Assembly: GCA_029378245.1 (NCBI GenBank)
Contig: JARKIF010000054.1
Span: 124,001-188,000, forward strand
From: Roridomyces roridus
Taxonomy: Eukaryota > Basidiomycota > Agaricomycetes > Agaricales > Mycenaceae
Reading direction: 5' to 3'
DNA length: 64,000 nt
The notes under the pieces are model-generated. The model had not been told where the DNA came from, ran no database searches, and saw only the letters and a program-made list of their open reading frames with translations. The first letter of the stretch is position 1. Each line of letters starts with the position of its first letter. The position numbers were made by a program, and so were the translations under genes. This document shows positions 33,958 to 44,558 of this stretch, piece by piece.

Positions 33958-34550
33958 TCAAAGAGCGAGTGTAGGGATCGTAGGGGGACTGCGGAGGTGT
34001 TGGCTTGATAACAAGTTAAACGGAATGATGTCCACTGAAGAAGTTCCACTGCGTACACAATATACGTAGTGGGACATGAATTTCCCGGGATTAAGCCTGA
34101 GCCCTTTGAATCCATATCAAGCGGGGATCGACCAAAACAAGAGCTGGGCAACCCACCGAGGTCGTACAGGATTTTCCGCATTGTTTCCTCTTTAAACGTG
34201 GCGACCATCTCATCCTCCTGGCGCGGCAAGTCGACGATGTCAGGCCCGTCGTGCTCCCACTCGCCCCTCTGAAATTGCGTTGCGACCAAAAAGTCATCCC
34301 ACTGCCCATCCAGGCTCGGAACGTATTCGACGCTCAAAGCCACGCCCATGTCGTTCGTCAGAATGCTCTCCAAGTTCGAACGCACACTGCCGTCCCCAGA
34401 ATGATCCTTGGGGAGTGGCCACTGGGTCTTGTCCTCCCACCAACGTACGCCTTCATCACGGGGCACAAGGATGCCACCCACCATTGCATCGTATGTGCGT
34501 GATTCGGTGTCTGAAGCGCTGGAGGCGGTAGCAGGAGCATCGGGCTGCAT
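33958..34550 (-). CDS. Small tandem-array protein, copy 2 (179 aa)
   Basis: The intact member of the array. Exons 34550-34157 and 34103-33958. The protein starts MQPDAPATASSASDTESRTY and has the blocks AMVGGILVPRDEGVRWW, WPLPKDHSGDGSVRSNLESI, LTNDMGVALSVEYVPS, WDDFLVATQFQRGEWEHDGP, EDEMVATFKEETMRKILYDL. No signal peptide, membrane segment or known catalytic motif is visible, and I do not recognise the family. Its stop codon overlaps the degenerate 5' end of copy 1. Confidence 0.6.
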
Positions 34551-34649
34551 GGTGCCGGCCTGGAATAGGAGTCGTTGTTTGCGGTACAAACATGGAACAA
34601 AAGCTCTGAAATCGACCTTTGAATGCTTGTGTCAACCAGAGATCGACCG

Positions 34650-35025
34650 CTGGAACACTGCTCACCCAACTCGCACAGGATTTCCCTCATCTTTTCCTCT
34701 TTCCTCGTTTCCTTCATCTCATCCTCCGGAAGCGGTATACCCCAAATATCAGGCCCGCCATGCTCCCACTGGCCTGCGTGGCGACCATCATACGCGGAAT
34801 GGAGTGGACGCTCATCCCGTCCCTCAGGATGGATTGTAGTTCCAAACGCACACTGGCGTCCCCAGGATGATCCTTGGGTAGCGGAAAGCCTGTCTCTTCG
34901 AACCACTGGCAGCGCATGCCTTCTTCAGATGGAACGAGGATTCCTCCGACCATGGCGTAGTACGTGCGCGGTGTGGGGTCCGTCGAGCCCGAGGAAGGGG
35001 GACCAGAGTTGTAAGGCGGGGGCAT
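34650..35025 (-). pseudogene. Small tandem-array gene, copy 3, frame broken by an internal deletion
   Basis: Starts well (MPPPYNSGPPSSGSTDPTP, AMVGGILVPSEEGMR, FPLPKDHPGDASVRLELQSI, LRDGMSV) but the segment that holds VALSVEY...WDDFL in copies 1 and 2 is missing. After the gap the frame is shifted; the expected text (GQWEHGGPDI, PEDEMKETRKEEKMREILCE) continues in another frame. Confidence 0.7.
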
Positions 35026-35195
35026 GGTAGGGGTTGTTGGTGACCTGCACTATTATGAAGAGTTGAAGTATCCAGCAACAGCTGCACTGATTGATTCCTA
35101 CGCTCATACCAGTCTAAAGTCGATTGAGTAGAGTCGTTTTGCATACAATGGATTCAGAATAAAAATACAGATGCTCCCCTACTCGCGTCCTTCCT

Positions 35196-36327
35196 TCACT
35201 TGCGGTTGTTGCCCATCCCAAGAATCTGTACCAAGCGGATGCTATGGGAAGCAGGAGTCAGCAAAAACTTTAGAAAGAGCGTATTGCGAACGTACAAGAT
35301 ATTGATGATATCCAGCTCGAGCCCTACCGACTCGTTTATCGGGTCGCGCTTCATGAGCCCAGCCTCAGCCATGCGCGCGTGCTTGAGGATCTTTTGGGTG
35401 CTGCGAAACCGGTTAGACGGGACACACAAAATGGGACGGAAAGCACGTACTCATACAACACGAATCCACCAAAGACAGCCAACCCGCCATAGAGGTAGAT
35501 GGCCTCTGTGACTGCAAGGGCGCGGACAGCAGTGACGGGGAGGACCATCGGGGCGAGTGCGCTAAGGGCAACGACGGAAACGCCTGCGAGGAGGGGACCA
35601 CCCATCATGAGGTACTTGTCGTTCGCAGCGGTAGCGCCGACGTAGGAGAGGGAACCGACGACGCCGAGGGTGTATAGACCTGCACGTGCAAGGACGGCGG
35701 GGTTGAAGAAGAAGAGGGGAGAGAGCGTGGCGGCTTGGAACGCATTGAAGGTCTGAGTAAAATGAGCATTAGGTCGCAATAAAAAGAGGGTGGGCGCACC
35801 AGCCAGAAGAGATGCTTCTGCACAGTGTTCTCCGGAGGCGTCCAGAAGACACCCATCATGGACCCAATACCACCAGCGAGACTGGCACCGACGACGACCC
35901 AAGGGTTCGCAGCCATAATGCGGAAGGTGACTCCGGATGTGAACATGACACGAGCAGTGGCCGCGATGACGGCGAGACCGGTGCCCGTGTAAGCAAAGGT
36001 AGAGTTGAGCAACGAGCGTTCAGCCATGGAGAGACTATCGCGAGTTTCGCGGTTCAGCGCGCCATCCAGTAAAACCACTGTCCCGGCAACACCACCGGCA
36101 ATGAGGGCAATGCGCTGCCATGAGACGGGCTTGCTGCGCTCGATTATTGGGATTTCGGTCGAGTAGCGGGGGAATTTGAGGTTGGACAAGGTGAAATTCT
36201 TGCGCTGCTTCTGCAGAGTCTGCAGAACGTTTGGTCGCAAGTTGGAGAAGCTACGAAAGTTGAGGGGCGCAGAGCGAGCAGTGGCCCCCACAAGTGGCCG
36301 CAGCGAAGAGGCGCCGACACGAAGCAT
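35196..36327 (-). CDS. Mitochondrial Bax-inhibitor-family membrane protein (GHITM/TMBIM5-like)
   Basis: Inner mitochondrial membrane protein related to GHITM/MICS1; the animal protein acts in cristae structure and ion exchange. Exons 36327-35800, 35752-35451, 35400-35296 and 35241-35196 give 326 aa. The N-terminus is a basic presequence (MLRVGASSLRPLVGATARSA). At least six hydrophobic segments follow, including IALIAGGVAGTVVLLDGAL, YTGTGLAVIAATARVMF, WVVVGASLAGGIGSMMGVF and EAIYLYGGLAVFGGFVLYD. The end has RDPINESVGLELDIINIF and RLVQILG, where BI-1 proteins place conserved acidic residues before the last helix. An upstream in-frame ATG at 36420 is possible but adds residues unlike a presequence. 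Confidence 0.85.
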
Positions 36328-36454
36328 TAGGTGGTGGAAGTTGGTGGAAAGTTGCTCGGCAGGCAAGCCTTTTATGATCCATGCCGTTTCCGGCACGATG
36401 ACGCATGTCTTCGGCAACATTATTTCTCAGACTCTCTGACAAGAGCCACTCCTG

Positions 36455-37455
36455 ACTTTCCGCCTCACACGTGCCGCTCGATATGGGAATTTGATGGGGG
36501 CAGTGCGAGGCGGTGCTCTCGGCCATCCTTTCGGCCGTCAATGGTCTGTTTGTGGCACACAAACACCCTGTCAGTCGTTCTCACCACCATCCTCCCTCGA
36601 TGCTTCCCTGCTCATCGCTACCCCGCCGCCCGTCGCAGCCGCTCGCTTTTGCTGTACCCTACCAGCTTCGCGTCATGTCCTCTTCCTCGAGTGCGCGAGG
36701 CCAACTTTCGCTCCACCTGCCCCTTGGGCCTTCACCAAGGGCCGTATTACGCCCACGCCCGTCGTATGGTGCTCATAACCCGTTTGCAACACACGTCTTC
36801 CGCACACCCACACCGGCGTGACGCTACACCCGCCCAAAACACACACGATAACTCGGGCTCTTGACTGCACCGTGCGCCACCACTCGCCTGCACGCCCGCC
36901 CAGTCACTCGTCACACCTCGCCGAATCGTTCCCCCGCGGATTTCGTCACACACCCTCACCCTGTTCATTCCTACTCGCTGCGCCGACATTTGCTCGGGAA
37001 GCGGAGGCGGGCTGCGTGAGGCGCTCACGCCGTGTCAATGTATGTCATGCCAATCTCGCTTCACACGCTTGCTCGTCCGCACGCCGGGCTCGCTCGTCCG
37101 TACACACACACCCACGCCATCTCCTACCCTTTGTCCACGCTCCCTATTCGACCGCCGACCGGCCAGGGCCCAGTACGCTCGCACAGCGGTGGTTGTTTTA
37201 GCTTACCACATAGTTATTGGTGTATCTATGATGTTATCAATGTATTTGAGTCCGTCCTCTGTCTTGTAAATTGCTGTAAATTGCTTTGGCGAGTAATTGT
37301 GCTGCCTGTGGCAAGCCTGTGGACTTAGTGATTTATATTTTCTTGCCGTTTGATCTGATCACCTCTAGCTGTTGCCGACTTGTTGCCGATCATGCACAGC
37401 CAAGCACTGCCCCCATCAAATTGCCATATCGAGCGGCACGTGTGAGGCGGAAAGT
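36455..37455. mobile_element. 1.0-kb non-autonomous element with 52-bp terminal inverted repeats (TIR A)
   Basis: 36455-36506 (from actttccgcctcacacgtgc to ggcagtgc) is the reverse complement of 37404-37455 with one mismatch in 52 bp. The inside is cytosine-rich in its first half, has no credible coding frame and no transposase. I could not see a clear target-site duplication. The left end lies about 125 bp upstream of the GHITM-like start codon, so it may contribute to that promoter. Confidence 0.8.
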
Positions 37456-37465
37456 ACGCAAGTGA

Positions 37466-37986
37466 CAAGAGCTGGCAGATCAAGTGATCCGCGACACTGA
37501 TTGATGTACCCCCCCCTCCTTCTAAATCGAGGTTTACCTCCGTGAAGTCCGTTACCGCCGTTACGTCCGTTTCTTCTCACAGCCATCGTCCGTCTCTACC
37601 ACTTGCTCACTCCAGCTCCCACTCCGCCTCTGCTCCCCAGTACCCACCTCGCACGTCTGCTATCGACCTTACACCACCACCACTAACGTTTGACGCGTCC
37701 CGACACGTCTCGTGGATTCACACGCGCATTCGGCTGAAGATGTAGTTCCTGTACATTATCATAACGCGGGCTTCGTTTCCACCACCCCGTATATATGTAC
37801 CGCATCTTGATCCTTCCGATAATGTGCAATTCAATCCGGAAACTGTACAGCTTAAAGTTAAGTACTGGATTGTGTCGAAACTGGCAGATGATAAAGATCG
37901 TGGCTTGATTATGACATTGTATCACATCAGATTTCAAACGGGGTTATCAACACTGTGTCGCGGATCACTTGATCTGCCAGCTCTTG
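37466..37986. mobile_element. 0.5-kb element with 32-bp terminal inverted repeats (TIR B)
   Basis: 37466-37497 (caagagctggcagatcaagt and on to gcgacac) is the exact reverse complement of 37955-37986. Outside the repeat a further aagt pairs across a short gap. The interior has no coding capacity. It starts 10 bp after the right end of the TIR A element, so the two lie back to back. Confidence 0.8.
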
Positions 37987-38201
37987 CTCTCTGACTTGCT
38001 AGAACAGTCTCCGGCAAAGGTCTCGTCCGGCAGAATGCGCTCCAACTTGCTCTTGTCCTAGAAATTTCTGGGGTCTAATAAAATTCGGGTGACCTCTTGA
38101 ACGAACGCCGCGGAGTGCGTTCTTCGATTCGGACTCATGTCCCGATATCTCCTCACCTCCCTTCGCTTCTGCTCTCGTGCCCTTTTTCCATCCTCACCAC
38201 C

Positions 38202-39073
38202 ATGAAAGTCAATCGCGCTTGTCAGACCGACGACGAGAAGGAACTGTCCGACAATCTCGTCAACGAAGGCGCCTTCATCGGTGCCACGGCCGTCCTACTT
38301 GAAAAAATGACACGCCTGACGTTGCACAGTTTGGAAAGGGAGTGGGTGACCTCTCTTCTCGCTGTTGAATCATTGGACTGACAGTTACAGTCTGGTCGGA
38401 GCCAATAAGACACGCGAGGTGGTCGAGGTCGTTAGCAGAGGGTTTTACCGCTGGCAGGAAGTCGCACAGGCGATTCAAACCGTCGTGAACGTCCAGCATG
38501 ACTTGCGCGAGATGACGGATGAAATGCTCTATTATTCTCGAAAACTGGACAACATCCACGAGTGTCGCTCCAACATCCGCCGAGTGCGCCGCTGGCTCCG
38601 GTTCCATGTGCCGTTCATCGTTCTGTTCACGATCTTTGCATTTTGTCTCGCGGTTATTTTTGGAGCTGTGGACTTTTGCTGGGATGATATCGGAAAGTGG
38701 TCCTTTTATTACCCGTTTATCACCTTCGTGCTGCAACCTTTCTGTGAGTGCCTTGATTCTGTGCTGGAATATGCTACTAACCTACCTCGTCAATATCCAG
38801 TCTACGATACCTCTGATCGTTTTAAAACCTCCGACTTTGAAGAGACGCTTCCTCTTCTCGCAGAGGCGCTCCACGGCCTCGGTGAGACGTATCGCAAACT
38901 CCGCATTGCGGCAGACGTCAGAACCCGGGACCAAGTCGCAATCAACAAGATTCTGCAGGTGAGGCCCGAGTTATCTTCTTGGAATATATGTCCAACTCAT
39001 ACTGCTACCCGCTTAGGCCCAAGGATACCAGCAGCTAGCTCACTTGAGCCACAACTCGTGGCACGACGCATAG
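38202..39073 (+). CDS. Family B small membrane protein, copy 2 (237 aa)
   Basis: The clearest member. Exons 38202-38341, 38385-38743, 38801-38958 and 39017-39073 join in frame. The N-terminal half is charged and helical (EVVEVVSRGFYRWQEVAQAI, VVNVQHDLREMTDEMLYYSR). Two hydrophobic segments, PFIVLFTIFAFCLAVIF and FYYPFITFVLQPF, flank a short polar stretch. The C-terminus (SDFEETLPLLAEALHGLGET, DQVAINKILQ) is helical. Intron phases match copies 1 and 3. The first intron uses the donor gtgggt, the donor also used in the Ser/Pro-rich gene at 5.8-7.3 kb. Convergent with a family A gene, stops 63 bp apart. Confidence 0.7.
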
Positions 39074-39136
39074 AAGCCGTACTGTCATTTGCAATTATTT
39101 CTTGTACAAACTGTGTTCATACATTCTCGAGATATA

Positions 39137-40166
39137 CTAAAAGTGAAGCTGGTAGCTCTTCAACCACCACAGATTCTCCGGGCGCGGGCTATGTTCGAAC
39201 AAATAGTCACTCTCCACGATGAGCAAATCACGAAGAGGAGACTTTTCCATCTCGTCCTCCTCGTGCTGTTCGACGGCCAACCGACTCATAATCCAAAAAC
39301 CAGCTCGATATCTGACAACTGCCGAGTCGAGACGAATCAGTTCCCTGAGTGCAAAGCCGATAGTGTAGAGGTTGTTTGCTGACGCAGAACGTCTGACTTT
39401 CTGGAAAGCGAGGTCTACTGCGGCGTACGCCTGCATGAGCTCGACAACCTCGCTGGTGCAAGTCTGCACCATCTTTGAAAGGTCGTTGGTCAACTCGGCA
39501 ATGTCGGATTTCACGTTTTGGGGATTGGTCCAACGCAGCCACGAAAACAAGGGCTGAGGCTCAGAGAGGGTCTCGAGTTTGGTTCGTAAGACGTCGATAA
39601 CCTCTGGCCAACGCTTTGTGATGGCATTGGCGTGGATCTCCATCTCGGCCAGCGCGCGCTCCCAGTCCCCCACCGTCTCATCGAGGTCCACAATCGGAAA
39701 ACGTGGGCGACTGTGGTAATCTTTAAGGGGCACCCGGCGGAGGAGGAGGTAATGCGCCAAGGAGCTGAGACCTTGGAGGACTGCACCCACCAAGCAGTCA
39801 TATTCCGAGCTCAGAGGTTCGAGAATGTCTAGAAGCATGCCGCGCTTCGAGGTCACTGCGACGTCGATGCGAATGAGCCGCCGAGAGAGTTTTGCAATGG
39901 CCTCGAATGCCTTTAGGCCGGCCGGGGCGGCTGCATCAAATTCGTTGAGCAGTTGATTGGTCGGGGTATCCTGAAGTAATGATTTCTTCAGTTGGAGAAA
40001 CTGAGGATGGAAATGAGACACCACGAACTGGGGTTTGCCAAGTATGCGGCCAGTGTTGACTGTAGGCACTGGCAGCGAAGATGTCGTCTGCGTCAGGGTC
40101 AAGAATCTTGCACCATACGTTCTCCCTGCGTGAGGCAGGGAATTTCTTGGTTTTAGTAGGCAACAT
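39137..40166 (-). CDS. Family A protein of unknown function, copy 4 (326 aa)
   Basis: Exons 40166-40020 and 39970-39137. The first exon (MLPTKTKKFPASRRENVWCK and on) is unlike that of copies 1 and 3, but the intron falls at the same place and phase. The second exon is a diverged family A body: LLNEFDAAAPAGLKAFEAIA, TSKRGMLLDILEPL for LFSQRGKFIDTLNPL, LIRLDSAVVRYRAGFWIMSR for LIHLDTAVIRYRACLLIANR, and a C-terminal ESDYLFEH matching ESDLLLKY. The product length equals copy 3. No known domain. Confidence 0.7.
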
Positions 40167-40327
40167 CAAGGTAGGAGGCAGGACGATAAGTTAGGGGCTC
40201 ATTACCAAGAATTTCCATATTTGGACGCTGGCGTTGAGTCCGCTTTTGGATTCACCGCATTCCCACGTCACCTTCCAACTCAAACCTGTTCCTTCCTCGA
40301 AGAGGAGACTGCAGACTAGCTCAGACC

Positions 40328-41202
40328 ATGCCTCCGACACCACCGCCCGAGCCCGAATGGCCTATGCCCACCCTCAACCTCCGTGTAGACGCATTAAATC
40401 ACGAAGGCGCCACGATCTTCTTCGACAGCGTGCACCCGACAACAGCTCTCCGCGCCGCCGTACTCGCTAGCTTCCAATGGCTATACGCCACCCCCGAATG
40501 TGCTCCGAGAAAGTGTGCTATAACAACTAGGAATCTGCATTTTATGGGCTGAGCATCTCCGACAGCGTTGCTTCGATTCTACTGGTGCTCCGGTCCATGG
40601 ACGGTGTTGCGTATACCACCGGCTCGCACACCGAGAAGGAGATCCATTTCTCCCTTGAGCATATTGTGAACAGCAAGACGCGGGCAAGGGATGAGATTCT
40701 TGGTGTCCTCGTTCATGAGGTGCGTTCTCCTCTCAATTAGCTGGCCATATACTAATTACAGCGCTAGGTCGTTCATTGCTATCAGCACAACGGGAACGGT
40801 ACCGCGCCCGGAGGTCTCATAGAGGGCTTTGCTGGTGCGTTACCCCCATGTCTCATTTTCTGAAGCTTGATCACTGCCTCAGATTACGTGCGCCTCCACG
40901 CAGGCCTTTCCCCACCGCACTGGAAGCGGGAGGTGGGGAAGAACCAGAAATGGGACGCTGGCTATCAAACGACTGGCTACTTTCTCGACTGGATCGACCA
41001 ACGCGCCGGCGCTGGCACCGTGCGTGGTCTTAACGCGCTTTTGGACGGGAAGGATTACGAGGAGGCGATGTTTGAGAGGTTGGCCGGAGAGCGGGTACAG
41101 GTGCTGTGGCGACGATATAAGATTGATCTAGCGGGAGGAGACCCCGATGCAGAGTTGGCTGTCGAGGAGAGCACGACTGACGAAGGATTCACTTTGGTGT
41201 GA
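40328..41202 (+). CDS. BSP-type zinc metallopeptidase (plant basic secretory protein family)
   Basis: Peptidase of plants and bacteria family (basic secretory protein-like). Exons 40328-40512, 40554-40719, 40768-40834 and 40883-41202 give 245 aa. The catalytic zinc motif HEVVH is at residues 116-120, split by an intron, followed by CYQHNGNGTAPGGLIEGFAD, the family's second signature with the glutamate and aspartate expected to complete the site. Upstream IEIHFS-type text (KEIHFSLEHI) and downstream YQTTGYFLDWI also fit. No signal peptide is seen, so it is likely intracellular despite the family name. Confidence 0.9.
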
Positions 41203-41307
41203 GTTCCTTATGCCGCTCTGTGGACGTCGAATTCATTTCCTTTAGAACGAATTATAACCCTGTGTATATCTAGAGAATTGTATTTTTATTCACACACCCA
41301 ATAGAAC

Positions 41308-42573
41308 CTACGAAATATTGAGCGACTTGAGGATATTGGACAGCCTTTCTTTCCGCAACGGAATCCACAACACCTCACCACCCGAACTGCCCTGCGCCGA
41401 AACCACCAACCCGTGATCCCGAAACTCGCCTAGCAATGCACGCATCGCACCATCGTTCATGGCGACAAACTGGTCCCTCGCAAGAGGGAACAGTATATCA
41501 TATGCAATACCAAAGTCGCGTAAATTGTCCACCACAGGATCGCCCGCGTCGATGCTCGCAAGTTGCCTGCGCCCCATCAAGTTGAAGAGCTTCTGCGCAC
41601 GGTCGTTTACCGCAGCCAGGACATGCAGCGCCGCGGTCTCGGACATGGCTGGACCGCTAGGCTGTGCGGATGTGTCCGTATCGCGCTGTTTGCGAGCGTG
41701 TGCTCCCGTGACGGACGTACGATCCGCGAAGGAGAGCTCAAAGTCGTATGGCGAAAGCGTGGTTAGATCGTGCCATAGCCAGGCGAATCCACGGGGCGGC
41801 GTCTGGCCTGCAGAGACGAATCCGTCTTTGCGGGCGGTCGCCTCCGAGGAGGACCACAGCAGTGGTGAGTTGATGTGGTCGACGGAAGCGATAACGTGGA
41901 TGTGAGGATGGAGGGCAAGGACGGATAGCGGTGCCTTGGCTTTTGGCGTGCGCATGAGGAAGCCGTCGATATTGTGGATGACGAGGTAGAGGTGCCGCTG
42001 CTTGCGTGAGCGAGAGAAAAAGTCGTATATTCGACGCGTCTGGCTGTCAGTGGTGGATGAGGCGAGTGGAAGGGAGGTTATTCCAGGGACGTTCTCGATA
42101 GAGTCGAGCATGTCCCTTATGGACAGCTCTGGCTGGAAGCCGTTCACGACGATTACATGACCAGCCTTGGAACATCGGGAGGACGCGAATTGGTTGAGGA
42201 TATTCCTCTTGGAACCAAAACCGTAGCAGAGAATGTTGAAGCCTTCGTTCAGTTCGCAGAGGAGCCTTGAGAAGAGAGCCGAACGCGCAGGCTCGAGCAG
42301 GATGCGTGAATGCAGCTGCTTCGACCCCAAAGAGTCGGAGGTTATGGCTTCAGTGTACTCCTCGGCAGAGAGTGGCTGGATGAGGGAAGAAAACACGTTG
42401 GAAGACGTCGCGGCCTTGGCGGCAGACAAGGTAAAGTACGCGTCAAAGGCGGTCTGAACGATAACATGGTTATCGGTTTCGGTGGCTTTCGCCTTTCCTT
42501 TCGCGTTGGGAAAGACGCCCTCTTCAGAAGAGTCCGAGTGCGCGTCGGATTCCGACTCGTCGGTCGGTGGCAT
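41308..42573 (-). CDS. ORC2: Origin recognition complex subunit 2
   Basis: Subunit of the ORC, which marks replication origins and loads MCM helicase. A single uninterrupted frame of 421 codons from MPPTDESESDAHSDSSEEG. The AAA-like domain has the ORC2 signature FNILCYGFGSKRNILNQFA, then HVIVVNGFQPELSIRDMLDS, LYLVIHNIDGFLMR and HVIASVDHINSPLLW. The C-terminal winged-helix part ends in LRDHGLVV-type text and LWIPLRKERLSNILKSLNI. It is shorter than most ORC2 proteins because the acidic N-terminus is brief. Unusually for this window it has no intron. It shares its upstream region with the F-box gene. Confidence 0.92.
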   Translation of the reverse strand: MPPTDESESDAHSDSSEEGVFPNAKGKAKATETDNHVIVQTAFDAYFTLSAAKAATSSNVFSSLIQPLSAEEYTEAITSDSLGSKQLHSRILLEPARSALFSRLLCELNEGFNILCYGFGSKRNILNQFASSRCSKAGHVIVVNGFQPELSIRDMLDSIENVPGITSLPLASSTTDSQTRRIYDFFSRSRKQRHLYLVIHNIDGFLMRTPKAKAPLSVLALHPHIHVIASVDHINSPLLWSSSEATARKDGFVSAGQTPPRGFAWLWHDLTTLSPYDFELSFADRTSVTGAHARKQRDTDTSAQPSGPAMSETAALHVLAAVNDRAQKLFNLMGRRQLASIDAGDPVVDNLRDFGIAYDILFPLARDQFVAMNDGAMRALLGEFRDHGLVVSAQGSSGGEVLWIPLRKERLSNILKSLNIS

Positions 42574-42630
42574 CAGGGAGAGAGAGATAAAAAGCGATTT
42601 GATCAAGCGCGTTTGCTTCTGACCACCACC
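42574..42630. promoter_or_regulatory. 57-bp divergent promoter of ORC2 and the F-box gene
   Basis: Only 57 bp separate the two start codons, so both 5' untranslated regions and the core promoters must overlap. The ORC2 frame is open for another 22 codons into this stretch, but that would overlap the F-box start. Plus-strand text is CT-rich near both genes. Confidence 0.5.
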
Positions 42631-44558
42631 ATGCTCCATCTCCCCGCCGAACTCGTCATCTCCGTCCTGCAGTATCTTTCCCTCTCTTCATTGGGCTCGC
42701 TTTCATCTACATCTCGCGAATGGCAAAACTTCATTCAAGTGAACGAATCAATTCTTTATCGCAATGCAGCGGTTCTACACGGCTTCACGGCCTCAGCCGT
42801 CTATTCTGACCTTGCGGAGGAGCTACCGCCGCGGTGTCTGATTGGAGTCACTGATTGGAAATCGTTCTGTGGGGCACAGCGGTTTGGGTGTATTGGATTC
42901 ATTCACTGAAAGAGTCTGCAGGCCAGACGTCGGTCCATTTCCAAAAGGCGTGGAGAGGAGAGGCTGCTTCCTACGTGACTGCTCACACAGTCTGCCGAGG
43001 CACCGTGCATCGCATCAAGGTCGACGAACGGAGAGGTTTCTCTATCGTCACCTCCACCACTGGTGGCTTAATCGTGGCGGACTTGTACACGGACAGCATC
43101 TTGTGGTCTTTGAGCCTGGTGAGTTTTGTCACCTTGCACTCTTTCTTTGTCTCATCTCTTAGCAGTCCTACGTTCATCGCTACGCGCATTGTGAATACGA
43201 TGCCGGATACCTCGTCTTCGATCGCACCACTGGCGAAAAAGAGGTTTGGAGAGTCGTGGAGGATTCTGGCATGATCCCCGACTCTCCAACCTTTGCATTC
43301 CCAGATGATATGCAACACGCCGCCGCGAGTTTGTACCCCGGAGATCTCTCGGTGACCCGGGGACATTTCAGGCCATGGGCCATTCTGCGGCCTCCCGAGG
43401 TCACCCGCGCCTTTCGCTTCGTGTATCCGACCCTCATCGCTGCATCCACCGATGCACTCTTTCTCTGGAATGTCACAACCGGGGAGTTGATTCAAACGAT
43501 TCACGACGCGCAGCGGGAAGACACCCTTGGCATGATCAACTATGTCGAAGTCAGCGCTCAGCACGCGTTCGTCTGTGGTTCTGACACTCTTCGAATCTTT
43601 TCCCGAGCTTCCGGTCGCTGGGTCCTCGATGTGCCATCATCTCAAAGATCATATGGGCGGCATTCATATTTTTTGGTTCCTGGCGGTCTCGATCGTAGCC
43701 AACAGTCGGTTTTGAAGCGCCAATCTGTGGATTATTTGCGTATCTCGCTTCCGAACAATGGACGTCTGGTCGACGAGTTTACAGGAGGTTCGGTGCTCAT
43801 ACAATCATGAATTCACTTGCTCAACCCTCCCTCAGTACACGTCTCGGCCTGTGGCAAGCACTTTGCTGCGCTGCTGGCTAGCTCGAGGCTCATCATCGTC
43901 CCCTTCTTCCAACGTGTCATCGACAACAATGTGGATATCTGGGACATCGCTCTCGACATCCAGCTGGGTTCTCCCCGATCTGTAGCTCGATACCTCGCTT
44001 TCGAGAACGGCCGAGTCGCAGTCGCTACGGTAAGATGACATACTTACTCTTCTTGGCCCTGACCTTCCACAGGACACGGGCATATACGTCGTTTCCGTCG
44101 ACTTTGAGGCAATCGAGCACGATCCAACTCGGGTGTCCGTCCATCGGGCGGTTTGGTTTAACAGTCCGATACGTCTGCGTGCGGTTTCGTGTCTGCAGAT
44201 GACGATGACTGGGATATACGTAACGTGGGGAGATGCACCTGCGGGACGGATAACTCTGGACGGAGACCTTGTCATCAATCCCGAGTGGGAGCATATCTTT
44301 GAGAATAGTCTGAGAGAGGAGCGGAGTATCTCGCGTATGTGCTTTCATGGTTCTTTCTGAAGGGTAACCGCTCAATTGATTTCTAGATACTCCGGATGGC
44401 GACGATGCCGTGGCTCTGTTCGAGCTTGTTGCCGGTGTGTGGCTTTTCTGTAGATCCAGTTGGGATACTTACCCATCCTTTCAGCTGGATTTGCCTTGCA
44501 TACTGGTCTGTTTAGTATCGACCTTTTGCCTACGCCGTTGGTCCAGGCTCCTACGTAA
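42631..44558 (+). CDS. F-box protein with a WD40/beta-propeller-like C-terminus (545 aa)
   Basis: Likely substrate receptor of an SCF ubiquitin ligase. Exons 42631-42868, 42922-43118, 43163-43787, 43836-44029, 44073-44334, 44387-44434 and 44485-44558. The F-box is at residues 1-45 (LPAELVISVLQYLSLSSLGS, LSSTSREWQNFI). The rest reads as propeller blades: FSIVTSTTGGLIVADLYTDS, LIAASTDALFLWNVTTGELI, HAFVCGSDTLRIFSRASGRW, ACGKHFAALLASSRLIIVP, GIYVTWGDAPAGRITLDG. WD dipeptides are rare, so the fold is inferred. The substrate is unknown. Confidence 0.8.

Noticed and set aside
36331..37201. Plus-strand Ser/Pro/Arg-rich frames inside and near TIR A
   Set aside because: Explained by the cytosine-rich interior of the element; no conserved text or splice pattern.
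37542..37745. Small plus-strand frame in TIR B
   Set aside because: Inside a non-coding inverted-repeat element, no recognisable domain.
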